Source of the DNA: Streptomyces sp. NBC_01116 | GTDB lineage: Bacteria > Actinomycetota > Actinomycetes > Streptomycetales > Streptomycetaceae | DNA: 64,000 bases | Assembly (NCBI RefSeq): GCF_041435495.1 | Contig: NZ_CP108644.1 | Span: forward strand, 7,983,501-8,047,500 | Direction of reading: 5' to 3' | Part shown: piece by piece, positions 36,332-45,142 of the stretch | Layout: the number at the start of each line of letters is the position of its first letter | Numbering within the stretch: position 1 is the stretch's first letter | Notes under the pieces: generated by a model | What the model was told of the DNA's origin: nothing | The model's input: the letters and a program-made list of their open reading frames with translations, nothing else | Databases searched by the model: none | Program-made: the position numbers and the translations under genes

Positions 36332-36949
36332 TGCCTCCCCCTTCGATGTGGCTGCCCCGCCGTCGACGCCCCACCGGCCCGTCGGTCGCCGGGACCCGCA
36401 CAGCGGGCGCACGGGGATCCCGAGCCTAGTCGGCGCCCACGGCGGCGTCGAGAGGAAGATCGGGTCCGGCGGGAAAGGCGCGCGACCGCGGCTCCCGTGC
36501 CCGGGGCGAAGCCGCCGAGCACCTCCCGGGAAGATCAACCCGCTGACGAATGAGGGGGGTTGTGTCCTGCGGTCTTCTGATATGTTCACCGCCGCTGGGC
36601 GGGTGAATCGGCGGCCGGCGACGTGCGTGCAGGGGAGGACATGCCGTCAACGGGGCTTCAACACACAGCGTCAGGCCTCCGGTTCGTGCTCAGGGCCGCT
36701 TGTTTCGGCGCGATCACCTGCGGCTGGTGATTCCTCGTCCTCCAAGCACCCGACCGCGTTTCGCCTCACCGAACACCTCTCGCCTCTCGGCGGCCGACCG
36801 GCACCGACGTCCGCACGGGAGGCACCGTGCCCGACCGCTTCGGCGCGGGGTCCGCAACGGACGGGCACCCCGGTGAGGCACCTGGCCGTACGCGGACCGT
36901 GGCTGCCACGGAGCAGCCGCGCGCAGATGGAAAGGTGGGAACAACGTTC
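36332..36949. other. Divergent promoter region of the second biosynthetic locus
   Basis: About 600 bases separate the two divergent operons and contain no convincing long gene. GC falls locally around 36540-36600, where TTGTGT and a TATGTT-like hexamer 15 bases apart could be a rightward promoter. No operator palindrome stood out, and no regulator gene lies in the cluster. Confidence 0.4.
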
Positions 36950-37054
36950 ATGAGAACCTACGAACCCGGTGCGTCGAGACGGACGACCGGCGCCCGCTGC
37001 CGCCTCTCACGTCATCCGCTGATCCACACCCTCCTCCTCGGAGGCCGGCGTTGA
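36950..37054 (+). CDS. 34-residue leader ORF overlapping the dehydrogenase start
   Basis: ATG at 36950 has a fair ribosome site (AAAGGTGGG) upstream, and the ORF ends in a TTGA overlap with the TTG start of the next gene. The peptide begins MRTYEPGASRR and is Arg-rich with one Cys. It could be a translated leader controlling the operon, or chance; no family is recognised. Confidence 0.35.
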   Translation: MRTYEPGASRRTTGARCRLSRHPLIHTLLLGGRR

Positions 37055-37980
37055 GTCTCGTGGCGGGCCGGAGGAACGCCCGTCCGGGCGTCGTCGGGAC
37101 GGTGACGGTCGCCGTCATCGGCACGGGCGCGATCGGGCGGGATCTGGTCGGCAAGATCGACCGGTCGCCCACCCTGGACTGCCGACTGGTGGCCGGGCGC
37201 AATCCGGACTCGGCGGGCCTGCGGTACGCCGCAAGCCTCGGCTGCGCCACCACCGCCGCCGGCATCGAGGCCGTACTGGCGGCGGCGAGCCCGTTCGACG
37301 TCGTCTTCGACGCCACCAGCGCCGCGTCCCACCGGGACCACTGGCCGCTGCTGGAGCCGCTCGGAACGCTGGTGATCGACCTGACCCCCAGCAAGGTGGG
37401 GCAGATGGTGGCGCCCACCGTGACCGGGGTCGCGGCCGAGTCCGCGCGCAACGTCAATCTGATCAGCTGCGGCGGCCAAGCGGCCGTTCCGGTCGCGCAC
37501 GCGCTCGCGGCCCGTTTCCCGGTGACGTACCTGGAGGTCGTGTCGACCGTGGCGAGTGACGTGGCCGGCCGTGCGACCAGGCTGAACCTCGACGAGTACG
37601 TGACGGCCACCGGCCACGCCGTGACGACGTTCTCCGGTGTGAGCGACGTCAAGGTGATCCTCAACATCAGCCCCGCGGTACCGCCGGCCACCTTCCGGAC
37701 CGTCATCCACGCCCGGGTGCCCGACGCCGATCCGACGGCGGTGCGCGCGGTGGTCGACCGGGCGGCCGAACAGGTGCGGTCCTTCGCTCCCGGGTACGAG
37801 GTCGTCGCCTGCACCGCGGCCGGGGACCTGGTGACGATCGTCCTCAAGGTCACGGCCCACAGCGACGTCCTGCCCCCGTACGCGGGCAACCTCGACATCA
37901 TCAACGCCGCCGCCGTCCTGGTCGCCGAGCAGTACGCGGCCCGCCCGGACCGGGTGTCCCGGACGGGGGTGACGTCGTGA
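37051..37980 (+). CDS. Acetaldehyde dehydrogenase (acylating), DmpF/MhpF type
   Basis: The 309-residue protein matches the CoA-acylating aldehyde dehydrogenases that partner with pyruvate-forming aldolases. It has a Rossmann loop VIGTGAIGRDLVGKI at the start, catalytic Cys140 in LISCGGQA, and the family's C-terminal PPYAGNLDIINAAA. The reaction is aldehyde + CoA + NAD+ to acyl-CoA + NADH, reversible. The TTG start at 37051 is supported by GGAGG six bases upstream. It overlaps the aldolase gene by GTGA, and in this family the two subunits form a channelling complex. Its presence in a biosynthetic operon without meta-cleavage genes suggests use in the reducing direction, to make an aldehyde from an acyl-CoA, or simply as an acetyl/propionyl-CoA source; this is inferred. 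Confidence 0.92.
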   Translation: MSLVAGRRNARPGVVGTVTVAVIGTGAIGRDLVGKIDRSPTLDCRLVAGRNPDSAGLRYAASLGCATTAAGIEAVLAAASPFDVVFDATSAASHRDHWPLLEPLGTLVIDLTPSKVGQMVAPTVTGVAAESARNVNLISCGGQAAVPVAHALAARFPVTYLEVVSTVASDVAGRATRLNLDEYVTATGHAVTTFSGVSDVKVILNISPAVPPATFRTVIHARVPDADPTAVRAVVDRAAEQVRSFAPGYEVVACTAAGDLVTIVLKVTAHSDVLPPYAGNLDIINAAAVLVAEQYAARPDRVSRTGVTS

Positions 37981-38990
37981 AGCGGGTGGTGATCCACGAC
38001 CCGACGCTGCGCGACGGCCAGCACGCCGTCCGCCACCAGCTCGGCCTGACCGCCCTGCGCCGTTACGCGGAAGCGGCGGACGCGGCGCGGATCCCGGTGG
38101 TGGAGGTCGGCCACGGCAACGGTCTGGGCGCCTCCTCGTTGCAGGTGGGCCTTGCGGCGGCGACCGACGACGCGATGCTGTCGACGGTCCGCGAGGCGCT
38201 GCGCCACAGCCGGCTGGGCACCTTCATGCTGCCGGGCTGGGGCACCTCCGACGACCTGCGACGGGCGATCGCCCACGGGGTCGACGTCTTCCGCGTCGGA
38301 GTGCACGCCACCGAGGCGTCCCTCGCCGAACACCATCTGGGCTTCCTGCGGGACGCGGGCGCCGAAGCCCACTGCGTCCTGATGATGAGCCATATGGCCT
38401 CGCCGGACGAGCTGGCCGAACAGGCCGCACGGGCCGTGGGCTACGGGGCGCAGGCCGTGGGGATCATGGACTCCGCGGGGCACTTCCTCCCTCCGGACGT
38501 CACCGCGCGGATCGGGGCGATCGTCGAGGCGGTCGGCACCGTGCCGGTGATCTTCCACGGACACAACAACCTCGGTATGGCCGTCGCCAACTCGGTGGCC
38601 GCCGCCGACGCGGGCGCCCTGATCATCGACGGCTGCGCCCGCGGCTTCGGGGCCGGGGCGGGCAACACCCAACTCGAAGTGCTGGTACCGGTGCTGGAGC
38701 GGAGCGGGTTCGCCACGGGCATCGACCTGTACGCACTCCTGGACGCCGCCGACCTCGCCGAGCGCGAACTCATGCCCGCACCACCCGTGACCGCCTCGAT
38801 GAGCATCGTCAGCGGCCTGGCGGGAGTGTTCTCCGGCTTCAAGCACCGGGTCGTCGAACTCTCCGCAGCCGCGGGTGTGGACCCGCGCGAAGTCTTCTTC
38901 GAACTCGGCCGGCGGCAGGCCATCGCCGGCCAGGAGGACCTGATCGTGGACGTGGTCGCGGAGTTGAGCGGCCGCGGGACCGACGGCTGA
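37977..38990 (+). CDS. 4-hydroxy-2-oxovalerate aldolase-type enzyme, DmpG/MhpE type
   Basis: The 337-residue protein is a class II pyruvate aldolase of the DmpG/MhpE family. HDPTLRDGQHAVRH at the N-terminus gives the catalytic Arg-Asp pair and the first catalytic His, and FHGHNNLGMAVANS supplies the metal-binding histidines of the TIM barrel. It cleaves 4-hydroxy-2-oxo acids to pyruvate and an aldehyde, or makes them in reverse. The GTG start at 37977 overlaps the dehydrogenase stop, as expected for two subunits made in equal amounts. In this pathway it could build a 4-hydroxy-2-oxo acid that serves as keto-acid acceptor for the CitE-like lyase encoded at 41146-42018; that link is inference. 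Confidence 0.92.
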   Translation: MKRVVIHDPTLRDGQHAVRHQLGLTALRRYAEAADAARIPVVEVGHGNGLGASSLQVGLAAATDDAMLSTVREALRHSRLGTFMLPGWGTSDDLRRAIAHGVDVFRVGVHATEASLAEHHLGFLRDAGAEAHCVLMMSHMASPDELAEQAARAVGYGAQAVGIMDSAGHFLPPDVTARIGAIVEAVGTVPVIFHGHNNLGMAVANSVAAADAGALIIDGCARGFGAGAGNTQLEVLVPVLERSGFATGIDLYALLDAADLAERELMPAPPVTASMSIVSGLAGVFSGFKHRVVELSAAAGVDPREVFFELGRRQAIAGQEDLIVDVVAELSGRGTDG

Positions 38991-39029
38991 CACGGTAAGA
39001 GACCCGGCGAAGAGAGGAGGACCGGCGAC

Positions 39030-39899
39030 ATGGCGGTTCCGGAAGCTGTGCCCGAGTCGGACGGGACGGCGGGTGTCGAGGTCACCCGTATGTCGTTCGA
39101 CGCATTCCTGGCCCTGGGCCCTCGGGGGCTGTACAAGGCCGACCGTCCCGTGGTGATCGAGCTGCCGGCCGACGTGCAGGGGCTCGGACGGGACGAAGTG
39201 GCCGCGCGCCTGGCCGAGATGACCGTCACCCTGTTCACCGAGCCGGGCGACAAGAACCACCCGGGGCGCTGGGAGACACGCGACATCAAGCTCCGCGAGT
39301 TCTTCGCGGACGAGCAGCACCTGACCAGCACGGACACCTGGCACCGGGTGGTGTCGAACATCCGCAGCAGCCCCGCCGACGTGAACGCCGTCATCGGCTT
39401 CGACGCCGAGGAGTTCTTCGGCTACGGCGACAGCCTGTACGCGGCCAACCTGTGGATCAGCCACCGCGGTGTGTTCACCAAGAACCACTTCGACGAGTTC
39501 GAGAACTTCAACATCGCGCTGGAGGGCCGCAAACGGTTCATCATCGCCCCACCCGGCGTTCGGGCCTACTACCCGAGGTCGGTACTGCGCGGGTTCGGCG
39601 ACAAGTCCAACGTGGTCGACCTCGACGACGTCGACCTGGCGCGCTACCCGAGGCTCGCGGCCAAGCTCGCCCAGCGCCGCGACTTCGTCCTCGAACCGGG
39701 CCACATGCTCTACCTGCCGCTCGGCTGGTGGCACCAGGCCGAGTCGCTGGACGAGATGAACATCAACGTCAACTTCTGGCTCAAGTCCAAGAAGATCCTC
39801 CACCGGCCGCACGTGCTCGGCGTCGCCCTGTACACGTACGCCTACCGGAGGCTCAAGGGCGTCTACAGCTACAAGCCCACCGAGGGGAACTCCCGATGA
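39030..39899 (+). CDS. Cupin-8/JmjC-type Fe(II)/2-oxoglutarate-dependent oxygenase
   Basis: The 289-residue protein has the double-stranded beta-helix features of cupin_8/JmjC hydroxylases: NHFDEFEN supplies the HxD iron pair (His153, Asp155), GWWHQAES the distal His235, and GRKRFIIAPP the 2-oxoglutarate-side strand. FNIALEG and INVNFW flank the core as usual. Such enzymes hydroxylate or otherwise oxidise protein residues or small molecules. The ATG at 39030 has AGGAGG upstream. The stop overlaps the next gene by ATGA. It is most likely a tailoring enzyme for the product or for the amino acid substrate. It shows similarity in size and motif layout to FIH-like asparaginyl hydroxylases, but the substrate cannot be read from the sequence. 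Confidence 0.85.
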   Translation: MAVPEAVPESDGTAGVEVTRMSFDAFLALGPRGLYKADRPVVIELPADVQGLGRDEVAARLAEMTVTLFTEPGDKNHPGRWETRDIKLREFFADEQHLTSTDTWHRVVSNIRSSPADVNAVIGFDAEEFFGYGDSLYAANLWISHRGVFTKNHFDEFENFNIALEGRKRFIIAPPGVRAYYPRSVLRGFGDKSNVVDLDDVDLARYPRLAAKLAQRRDFVLEPGHMLYLPLGWWHQAESLDEMNINVNFWLKSKKILHRPHVLGVALYTYAYRRLKGVYSYKPTEGNSR

Positions 39900-41149
39900 G
39901 CGAGCGCAGGACCATCACCCCCACCCACCGGTACCGCAACAACGACAAACTCATCGGGATCGGCAACACCTTCTGGAGCAAGTCCTACGAGAACGGGGTC
40001 GCGGGCATCGTCGGCGACCTGGAGGACGGCGTGTTCCACACGCCCGACGGGCATGAATTCGTCAACTTCACCGTCTGCTCCTACCTGGACCTGGACACCC
40101 ACCCCAAGGTCATCGACGGTGCGGTCGCCTCGCTGCGCCGCTTCGGGGTGCTCGACCACTGCATACCGCGCACCCGCGTCCAGACACCGGTACTGCTGGA
40201 GCTGGAGGAGTCGCTGGGCGAGCTGTTCGGCGCGATGGTCATCAGCGCGATCTCCACCGCGGCGGCCAGCACCGGTCTGCTTCCGATGATCGCGTCGGGG
40301 CACCTCGGCAACGGCACCAGACCGCTGATGGTCTTCGACAGGAACGCCCATGTCTCGCTCGGCAACGCCAAACCGAGCTGCGCCGACGAGAGCGAGGTCG
40401 TGACCTGCGGCCACCACGACCTCGACTTCCTCGCGGACATGTGCCGCACCTATGAACGCGTCTGCTACGTGGTGGACGGCTCGGACAGCCTCGGCGGCTA
40501 CGCGCCCGTCGAGGAGCTGGCCGAACTCCAGGAGAAGTACAACCTCCTGGTCTTCTACGACGACTCGCACTCACTGTCCGCGTACGGCGAGCGCGGCATC
40601 GGCTACGTACGCACCCACTCCCCGGTGCTCGACGAGCGGACCATCACCGTGGCGACCCTGACCAAGGGGTTCGGGGCCGGAGGCACGGCGATCCTGCTCG
40701 ACGGCTACCCCGAGGAGACCCGCCGGCTCATCGAACGGTTCGCGGGGCCGCTGGGCTACTCGCAGAAGATGAACGCCGCCGCGGTCGGTGCGGCACTCGC
40801 CTCGGCCGAGATCCACCGCACCGGGGAACTCACCCGGTTGCAGGCGCGCCTGCGGTCCAACATCGCGCTGTTCGACTCCCTCGTCCAGACCGAGCAGGCC
40901 GAGGCCACCTACCCGATCCGGGTGGTGCCGATGAGCGACGACACGGTCGTCGAGGCGGCCAAACAGGTCTTCGCGGCCGGGTTCTACACCTCACCGGTCT
41001 TCTTCCCGATCGTCGCACGCGGTACCGCCGGACTGCGGGTGATGCTGCGGGCCGGCCAGAGCACGGATCAGATCAAGCGGCTCTGCACCGCGTTGGTCGA
41101 GGCCGGGGCCCGCCCGGCGGGCACGATCCCCGGGGCGGTGAACCGGTGA
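39896..41149 (+). CDS. PLP-dependent alpha-oxoamine synthase
   Basis: The 417-residue protein belongs to the fold-type I alpha-oxoamine synthases (AONS, KBL, SPT, ALAS). FYDDSHSLSAYG gives the PLP-contacting Asp and His, and TLTKGFGAGG contains the Schiff-base Lys257. These enzymes condense an amino acid with an acyl-CoA, lose CO2 and form an alpha-amino ketone. In ketomemicin biosynthesis such an enzyme makes the ketomethylene bond that replaces an amide. The ATG at 39896 overlaps the oxygenase stop. Two neighbours, the CitE-like lyase and the MaoC dehydratase, could supply an acyl-CoA substrate, so this is the likely C-C bond-forming step. The FTVCSYLDLDTHP segment replaces the usual NYLGL sequence seen in many homologues. 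Substrates are unknown. Confidence 0.9.
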   Translation: MSERRTITPTHRYRNNDKLIGIGNTFWSKSYENGVAGIVGDLEDGVFHTPDGHEFVNFTVCSYLDLDTHPKVIDGAVASLRRFGVLDHCIPRTRVQTPVLLELEESLGELFGAMVISAISTAAASTGLLPMIASGHLGNGTRPLMVFDRNAHVSLGNAKPSCADESEVVTCGHHDLDFLADMCRTYERVCYVVDGSDSLGGYAPVEELAELQEKYNLLVFYDDSHSLSAYGERGIGYVRTHSPVLDERTITVATLTKGFGAGGTAILLDGYPEETRRLIERFAGPLGYSQKMNAAAVGAALASAEIHRTGELTRLQARLRSNIALFDSLVQTEQAEATYPIRVVPMSDDTVVEAAKQVFAAGFYTSPVFFPIVARGTAGLRVMLRAGQSTDQIKRLCTALVEAGARPAGTIPGAVNR

Positions 41150-42018
41150 CCGGGGCGCCGAGGGCGATCCCGCGCAGCATCCTCTACACGCCGGCCCTCT
41201 CGCCGGACAAGGTGGTGAAGGCCTGGTCGTACGACGCGGACGTCCACCTGATCGACCTGGAGGACTCCGTACCGCCCGCCGACAAGCGGGCCGCCCGCAC
41301 GGTCTGCCGGGCCGCGCTGGAGAAGACGCCGAGGCCGGGACAGGTCGCCGTGCGGATGAACGAGCTCGGCAGCCTCGCGGGCGTCCAGGACGTCCTGATG
41401 CTGGCCGACAGCCCGGTGCGGCCCGGCATCGTCCTGATGACGATGGTGACCTCGGCGGACGAGGTCGTCCTGCTGCGCCGGATGCTGGCGTCGGCGGGCG
41501 CCTCCCCCGAGATCTACGTGACGGTGGAGACGGCCGAGGCGGTCACCCGCATCGACCCCATCGCGCGCTCCGCCGACGGCCTGGTGCTCGGCTCGGCCGA
41601 CCTCGCCGCCACACTCGGTGTCGACATCAGCTGGGAAGCCATGCTGGCCGCCCGGCAGGCGATGGCGATGGCCTGCGCCCGGTACGGCACGGCGTGCGTC
41701 GACACCGCCAACTACCGGCTCGCCGAACCGGCGGTCCTCGCCGAGGAGACCACCCGGGCCCGGGCGCTCGGCTTCCACGGCAAGGCGACGGTCCACCCGG
41801 GCGAACTCGACGTGATCAACCGCCTCCTGCGGCCCCGGCCCGACGAGCTGGGACGGGCCCGCCGCGTGGTGGAGGCCGTGACGGCGGCCGACGGCGGGAT
41901 CGCCGTCCTGGAGGGCAACATGGTCGGCCCGCCGTTCGCCCGGCTGGCCCGCACCACGGTGGCGCGCGACGACGCCTGGACCAATCGGTTCGGCGGCCGC
42001 ACCGGAGGAACCGCGTGA
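41146..42018 (+). CDS. HpcH/HpaI/CitE-type aldolase or malyl-CoA-lyase-like enzyme
   Basis: The 290-residue TIM-barrel protein starts at GTG 41146 (GTGA overlap). It shows the family's LYTPAL start, the VHLIDLEDSVPPADK segment whose acidic residues bind the metal, AVRMNELG, YVTVETAEAVTRI (a second acidic ligand) and GFHGKATVHPGELDVINRL near the end, typical of CitE-like lyases. Members cleave or form beta-hydroxyacyl-CoA or malyl-CoA compounds from a 2-oxo acid and an acyl-CoA. In ketomemicin biosynthesis a homologue joins phenylpyruvate to malonyl-CoA. Here it would make a 2-hydroxy-succinyl-CoA-like compound for the MaoC-type dehydratase and then the alpha-oxoamine synthase. The order of steps is inferred from those families. 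Confidence 0.88.
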   Translation: MTGAPRAIPRSILYTPALSPDKVVKAWSYDADVHLIDLEDSVPPADKRAARTVCRAALEKTPRPGQVAVRMNELGSLAGVQDVLMLADSPVRPGIVLMTMVTSADEVVLLRRMLASAGASPEIYVTVETAEAVTRIDPIARSADGLVLGSADLAATLGVDISWEAMLAARQAMAMACARYGTACVDTANYRLAEPAVLAEETTRARALGFHGKATVHPGELDVINRLLRPRPDELGRARRVVEAVTAADGGIAVLEGNMVGPPFARLARTTVARDDAWTNRFGGRTGGTA

Positions 42019-43040
42019 GCGCGCCCGTGATGGTCGGGGCCGCCGACATGGCCGGAACCCGGCGGATGCTCCGCGTCGTCGACGTGCTCGGCGAGATGTT
42101 CGTCGACCTGGCCGCGGGCCGCACCCGCTCCCCGGCCCGCACGGTGGTCGAGCACGGCGACCGGCGCGTCCTCCTGGTCAGCCCCGCCGTCTGGGAGCAG
42201 CGCGCGGTGGGCAGCGTCAAGGTCACCACGCTCACCCCCGACAACCCGGTACGCGGCCTGCCGCTGATCCACGGGATCGTCGCGCTCACCGACCTGGAGA
42301 CCGGGCAGATCACCGCGCTCCTGGACGGCGCCGAACTCACCGCCGTCCGCACCGGCGCCGTCGCCGCACTGGCGACCCGCTGGTGCACGCCCGACGACGC
42401 CGACGACCTGGGGGTGATCGGCGCGGGGGTCCAGGCGCGCGCCCTCTTCCGGGCGGTGACGGCGGTCCGCCCGATCCGTACCGTCCGCGTCCACTCGCGC
42501 ACGCGCGCCGGGGCCGAGAAGTTCGCCGACTGGATCCGCGACACCGCACCACGGCCCGTCCGCGTGACGGTCTGCGGCACCGCGAGGGAAGCCGTCACCG
42601 ACGCGGCGATCATCTGCACGGCCACCTCGACCGACGACGCCACCCCCGTGGTGGAGGCGGACTGGGTGACCCCCGGGGCGCATGTGAACGTGATCGGCGG
42701 CACCCACCCGGACGCCGTCGAGCTCGCCCCCGCCCTGCTGGCCGATGCCGTGACCGTCGTCGAGGACCGGACCGCGGCACTGGACGGCGCGGGTGAGATC
42801 CGGGCCGCCTTGGCCGACGGCCTGATCAAGGCCGAGGACCTGCACGAGCTGGGCAGCCTGGTGAGCGGCGCGGTCGACGTCGCCGGCCGCACCACGGTCC
42901 TGCGCACGGTCGGCATGGCCATCGAGGACACCGCCGCCGCGGTGGCGCTGTTCGAGGAGCGCCGCACGGCCGAGCGGGGAAGCGGCGGCCCGACCGCCGT
43001 CGCGCCGACAGAGGAGGGAGTGCCGGATGGGCACGCATGA
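42015..43040 (+). CDS. Ornithine cyclodeaminase / mu-crystallin family dehydrogenase
   Basis: The 341-residue protein starts at GTG 42015 (GTGA overlap). It has the OCD-family dimerisation half, then the Rossmann half with GVIGAGVQARALFRAV and HSRTRAGAEKFADWI, and the ICTATSTDDATPVVEADWVTPGAHVNVIGG block typical of the family. Relatives include ornithine and lysine cyclodeaminases, ketimine reductases, alanine dehydrogenases and SbnB-type enzymes that oxidise an amino acid adduct. It may reduce an imine formed from the amino ketone, or make a non-protein amino acid building block. The reaction cannot be fixed from sequence alone. The last 14 bases overlap the second ATP-grasp-like gene. Confidence 0.88.
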   Translation: MSAPVMVGAADMAGTRRMLRVVDVLGEMFVDLAAGRTRSPARTVVEHGDRRVLLVSPAVWEQRAVGSVKVTTLTPDNPVRGLPLIHGIVALTDLETGQITALLDGAELTAVRTGAVAALATRWCTPDDADDLGVIGAGVQARALFRAVTAVRPIRTVRVHSRTRAGAEKFADWIRDTAPRPVRVTVCGTAREAVTDAAIICTATSTDDATPVVEADWVTPGAHVNVIGGTHPDAVELAPALLADAVTVVEDRTAALDGAGEIRAALADGLIKAEDLHELGSLVSGAVDVAGRTTVLRTVGMAIEDTAAAVALFEERRTAERGSGGPTAVAPTEEGVPDGHA

Positions 43041-44385
43041 GGACCTCGGCCCGGGACAGGGGCACCCGTGGTTCGGCCGCCACCGGCTGCGGCCCGCCGC
43101 GTCGGCGGACACGATCCGCCGGATGCTGCGGCACGAGCTGCGGGACACCGGCTGGCCGTACCAGAAGGTCCTTCCCGCGGCGCCGTTGGCGATCCCGCGC
43201 GCGGCCTACGCCGAGATCTTCCGGGTGAGCGTCGCGCTGGTCGACCTGTTGCGCCGTGCCGCCCTGGAGAGCGGGCACACCACCGCCGACCGGCTGACGG
43301 CCTACCGGATGCCCGCCACCGAGGACCGGCTGTGGGTGCGCGACCCGTTCGTCGAGGAGCGGTACGCCGACTCCGTGGTCCGCCCCGATCTGGTCATCGG
43401 GCCCGACGGACCGCGGTTCCTGGAGTTCAACGTCAGCGGTGCGCTCGGCGGCGTGGTGGAGACCCAGAGCCGTCTGGCCGTGTGGCGCGGACTCCACGCC
43501 GACGAGGAGGGCCGGGCCCCGTTCCGGTCGCCGAGCCCCTTCGCCGTACGCGCCGAGATGTTCCGGTCGCTCAGCGCGGAGTCGGCGGTGGCGCCGAGGG
43601 TGGCCGTCGTCGGCAGCGCCCGGGTGACCGGCGTCGAGCGGCGGTACTTCGAGATGGAGGCCGACTACTACAACAGCCACGGCCTGACCGCACGCTTCTT
43701 CGAGCCGGAGGAGCTGCCCGAGGCGTGGGACTGCGCCCCGCATCTGCGCTATCCGGTCGGACTGCGCAACTTCACCCTTCCGGACTGGCTCGACGCGGGC
43801 CTCGACACCGCACCGGTCCAGGACGCGCTGGACCACGGCTGCCTGCTGGTGGGCACCCAGACCTCGACGTTCCTGCACAGCAAGCTCACCATGGGGCTGC
43901 TGTCGGAGGGGCGGCCCTGGATGACCGAGGGAGACCGCGGGCTCGTCGAGCGGTACCTGCCGTGGACACGGATCCTCTCGGAGCGCAGGACCGACCGCGA
44001 GGGCCGTCAGGTCGACCTGCTGCCGTTCGTGCTGAAGAACCGCGAACGGCTGGTGCTCAAGGCCGCCCTCGGGGAGAGCGGGAAACAGGTCGTCATCGGC
44101 CGCGAGGCCGGACAGGCCGCCTGGGAGTCGGCCGTCGCCGAGGCCGTCGAGGGCCGCACCAGCGTGGTGCAGGAGTTCGTGCGGCCGGAGACCTGCCGGG
44201 TCGCGCTGATCGCCGACGGGGTCGACGAGCCGTACGACGCCGATGTCGCCCCGGTGCTGGGGCCCCTGGTGTTCGGCGGCCGGCCGGCCGGGCTGTTCTG
44301 CCGGTTCTTCGGCGACGGTTCCGCCGGGATCGTCAGCGTCCGGGGCGGAACGAGCAGCTCCGACAACGTGATGGTGGCGATCTGA
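43027..44385 (+). CDS. ATP-grasp-like amide ligase (second paralogue)
   Basis: This 452-residue protein is the paralogue of the product of the leftward gene at 33526-34914 and shares its order of blocks: RFLEFNVSGALGG, HSKLTMGLLSE, YLPWTRILSE, a glycine-containing loop LVLKAALGESGKQ, VVQEFVRP and a C-terminal FCRFFGDGSAGIVSVRGG. The Lys in VLK and the Gly-rich loop fit the ATP-grasp nucleotide site. The ATG at 43027 follows GAGGGAG and overlaps the OCD gene by 14 bases. Two such enzymes in one locus suggest two different amide bonds, for example at the two ends of an amino-ketone unit. The assignment to ATP-grasp rests on short motifs and length; the paralogy of the two proteins is firm. Confidence 0.65.
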   Translation: MGTHEDLGPGQGHPWFGRHRLRPAASADTIRRMLRHELRDTGWPYQKVLPAAPLAIPRAAYAEIFRVSVALVDLLRRAALESGHTTADRLTAYRMPATEDRLWVRDPFVEERYADSVVRPDLVIGPDGPRFLEFNVSGALGGVVETQSRLAVWRGLHADEEGRAPFRSPSPFAVRAEMFRSLSAESAVAPRVAVVGSARVTGVERRYFEMEADYYNSHGLTARFFEPEELPEAWDCAPHLRYPVGLRNFTLPDWLDAGLDTAPVQDALDHGCLLVGTQTSTFLHSKLTMGLLSEGRPWMTEGDRGLVERYLPWTRILSERRTDREGRQVDLLPFVLKNRERLVLKAALGESGKQVVIGREAGQAAWESAVAEAVEGRTSVVQEFVRPETCRVALIADGVDEPYDADVAPVLGPLVFGGRPAGLFCRFFGDGSAGIVSVRGGTSSSDNVMVAI

Positions 44386-44472
44386 CGGCAGCACCCCGCA
44401 CGGCCTGACCCGCGTACCGGCGCGCCACTCCGCGCCGCCCCCGACCGAGTGACGTCACCGGAGAGATGCCGC

Positions 44473-45051
44473 ATGACCCTGCGCCACGTCAAGGACAACG
44501 AGTACGCCGAGGAACACGGCGGGGACTACGAGGACTTCGAGCCGGACATGGTGATCCGGCACTGGCCGGGCCGCACCCTCTCCGAGGCCGACAACACCTG
44601 GCTGACCCTGCTGACGATGAACCAGCACCCGCTCCACTTCGACCAGCACTACGGCGCCGGCACCGAGTACGGAAAGGTCCTGGTGAACAGCGGCATCACG
44701 CTGTGCCTGGTCGGCGGGATGACCGTGCAGGCGCTGTCGGCGCGGGCGGTGGCCAACCTGGGCTGGGACAGGGTCCGGTTGAAGAGCCCCGTCTTCGTCG
44801 GCGACACCCTCTACGCGACGAGCCGCATCCTCGACAAACGGCTGTCCCGGTCCCGGCCGGGGCAGGGGATCATCACGGTGGAGACGACGGGCACGAAGTC
44901 GACGGGGGAGACCGTCATCGTCTTCGAGCGGTCCTTCATGGTCCGCTGCCGTGAGCTGCCCGGCCGGCCCGCGGGCCGAGGAGCAGGAGACGTGACCGCC
45001 ACGGACGAGGGCGGCCCGTTGGACGGACGCACGGAGCCACCGGCCCCGTGA
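44473..45051 (+). CDS. MaoC-like (hot-dog) acyl-CoA dehydratase
   Basis: The 192-residue protein is a single hot-dog domain of the MaoC type. MNQHPLHFDQHYG gives the catalytic N-x-H motif, followed by VNSGITLCLVGGM and the usual VRLKSPVFVGDTLYATSRI and SRPGQGIITVETTGTKSTGE strands. It resembles the mesaconyl-/beta-methylmalyl-CoA dehydratase branch. The last 30 residues are a disordered tail. The ATG at 44473 has GGAGAG seven bases upstream; another ATG at 44466 is out of frame. It should dehydrate a beta-hydroxyacyl-CoA made by the CitE-like enzyme, parallel to the dehydratase step in ketomemicin biosynthesis. No old-yellow-enzyme ene-reductase was found nearby, so the double bond may be kept or reduced elsewhere. 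Confidence 0.88.
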   Translation: MTLRHVKDNEYAEEHGGDYEDFEPDMVIRHWPGRTLSEADNTWLTLLTMNQHPLHFDQHYGAGTEYGKVLVNSGITLCLVGGMTVQALSARAVANLGWDRVRLKSPVFVGDTLYATSRILDKRLSRSRPGQGIITVETTGTKSTGETVIVFERSFMVRCRELPGRPAGRGAGDVTATDEGGPLDGRTEPPAP

Positions 45052-45142
45052 GTACCGCCCCGTGCCCGCCCGGTCCAGGGGCGGCCGTCCACCCGGCCGC
45101 CCATGAACTGCGACCCGCGCACCTCACGGTTACGCTCGGACC

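Noticed and set aside
34941..36953. 670-codon plus-strand frame opposite the MFS gene
   Set aside because: Composition is Glu/Asp/His/Gly-rich without domains, while the opposite strand is a normal membrane transporter.
36948..39812. 954-codon minus-strand frame opposite the DmpF/DmpG/cupin genes
   Set aside because: The plus strand shows catalytic motifs for three known families with overlapping starts and stops; the antisense product has none.
43027..44385. Assignment of the ATP-grasp-like proteins as direct pheganomycin-ligase (PGM1) orthologues
   Set aside because: Length is similar, but the Gly-rich loop and flanking motifs differ from what I recall of that family, so only a functional analogy is proposed.
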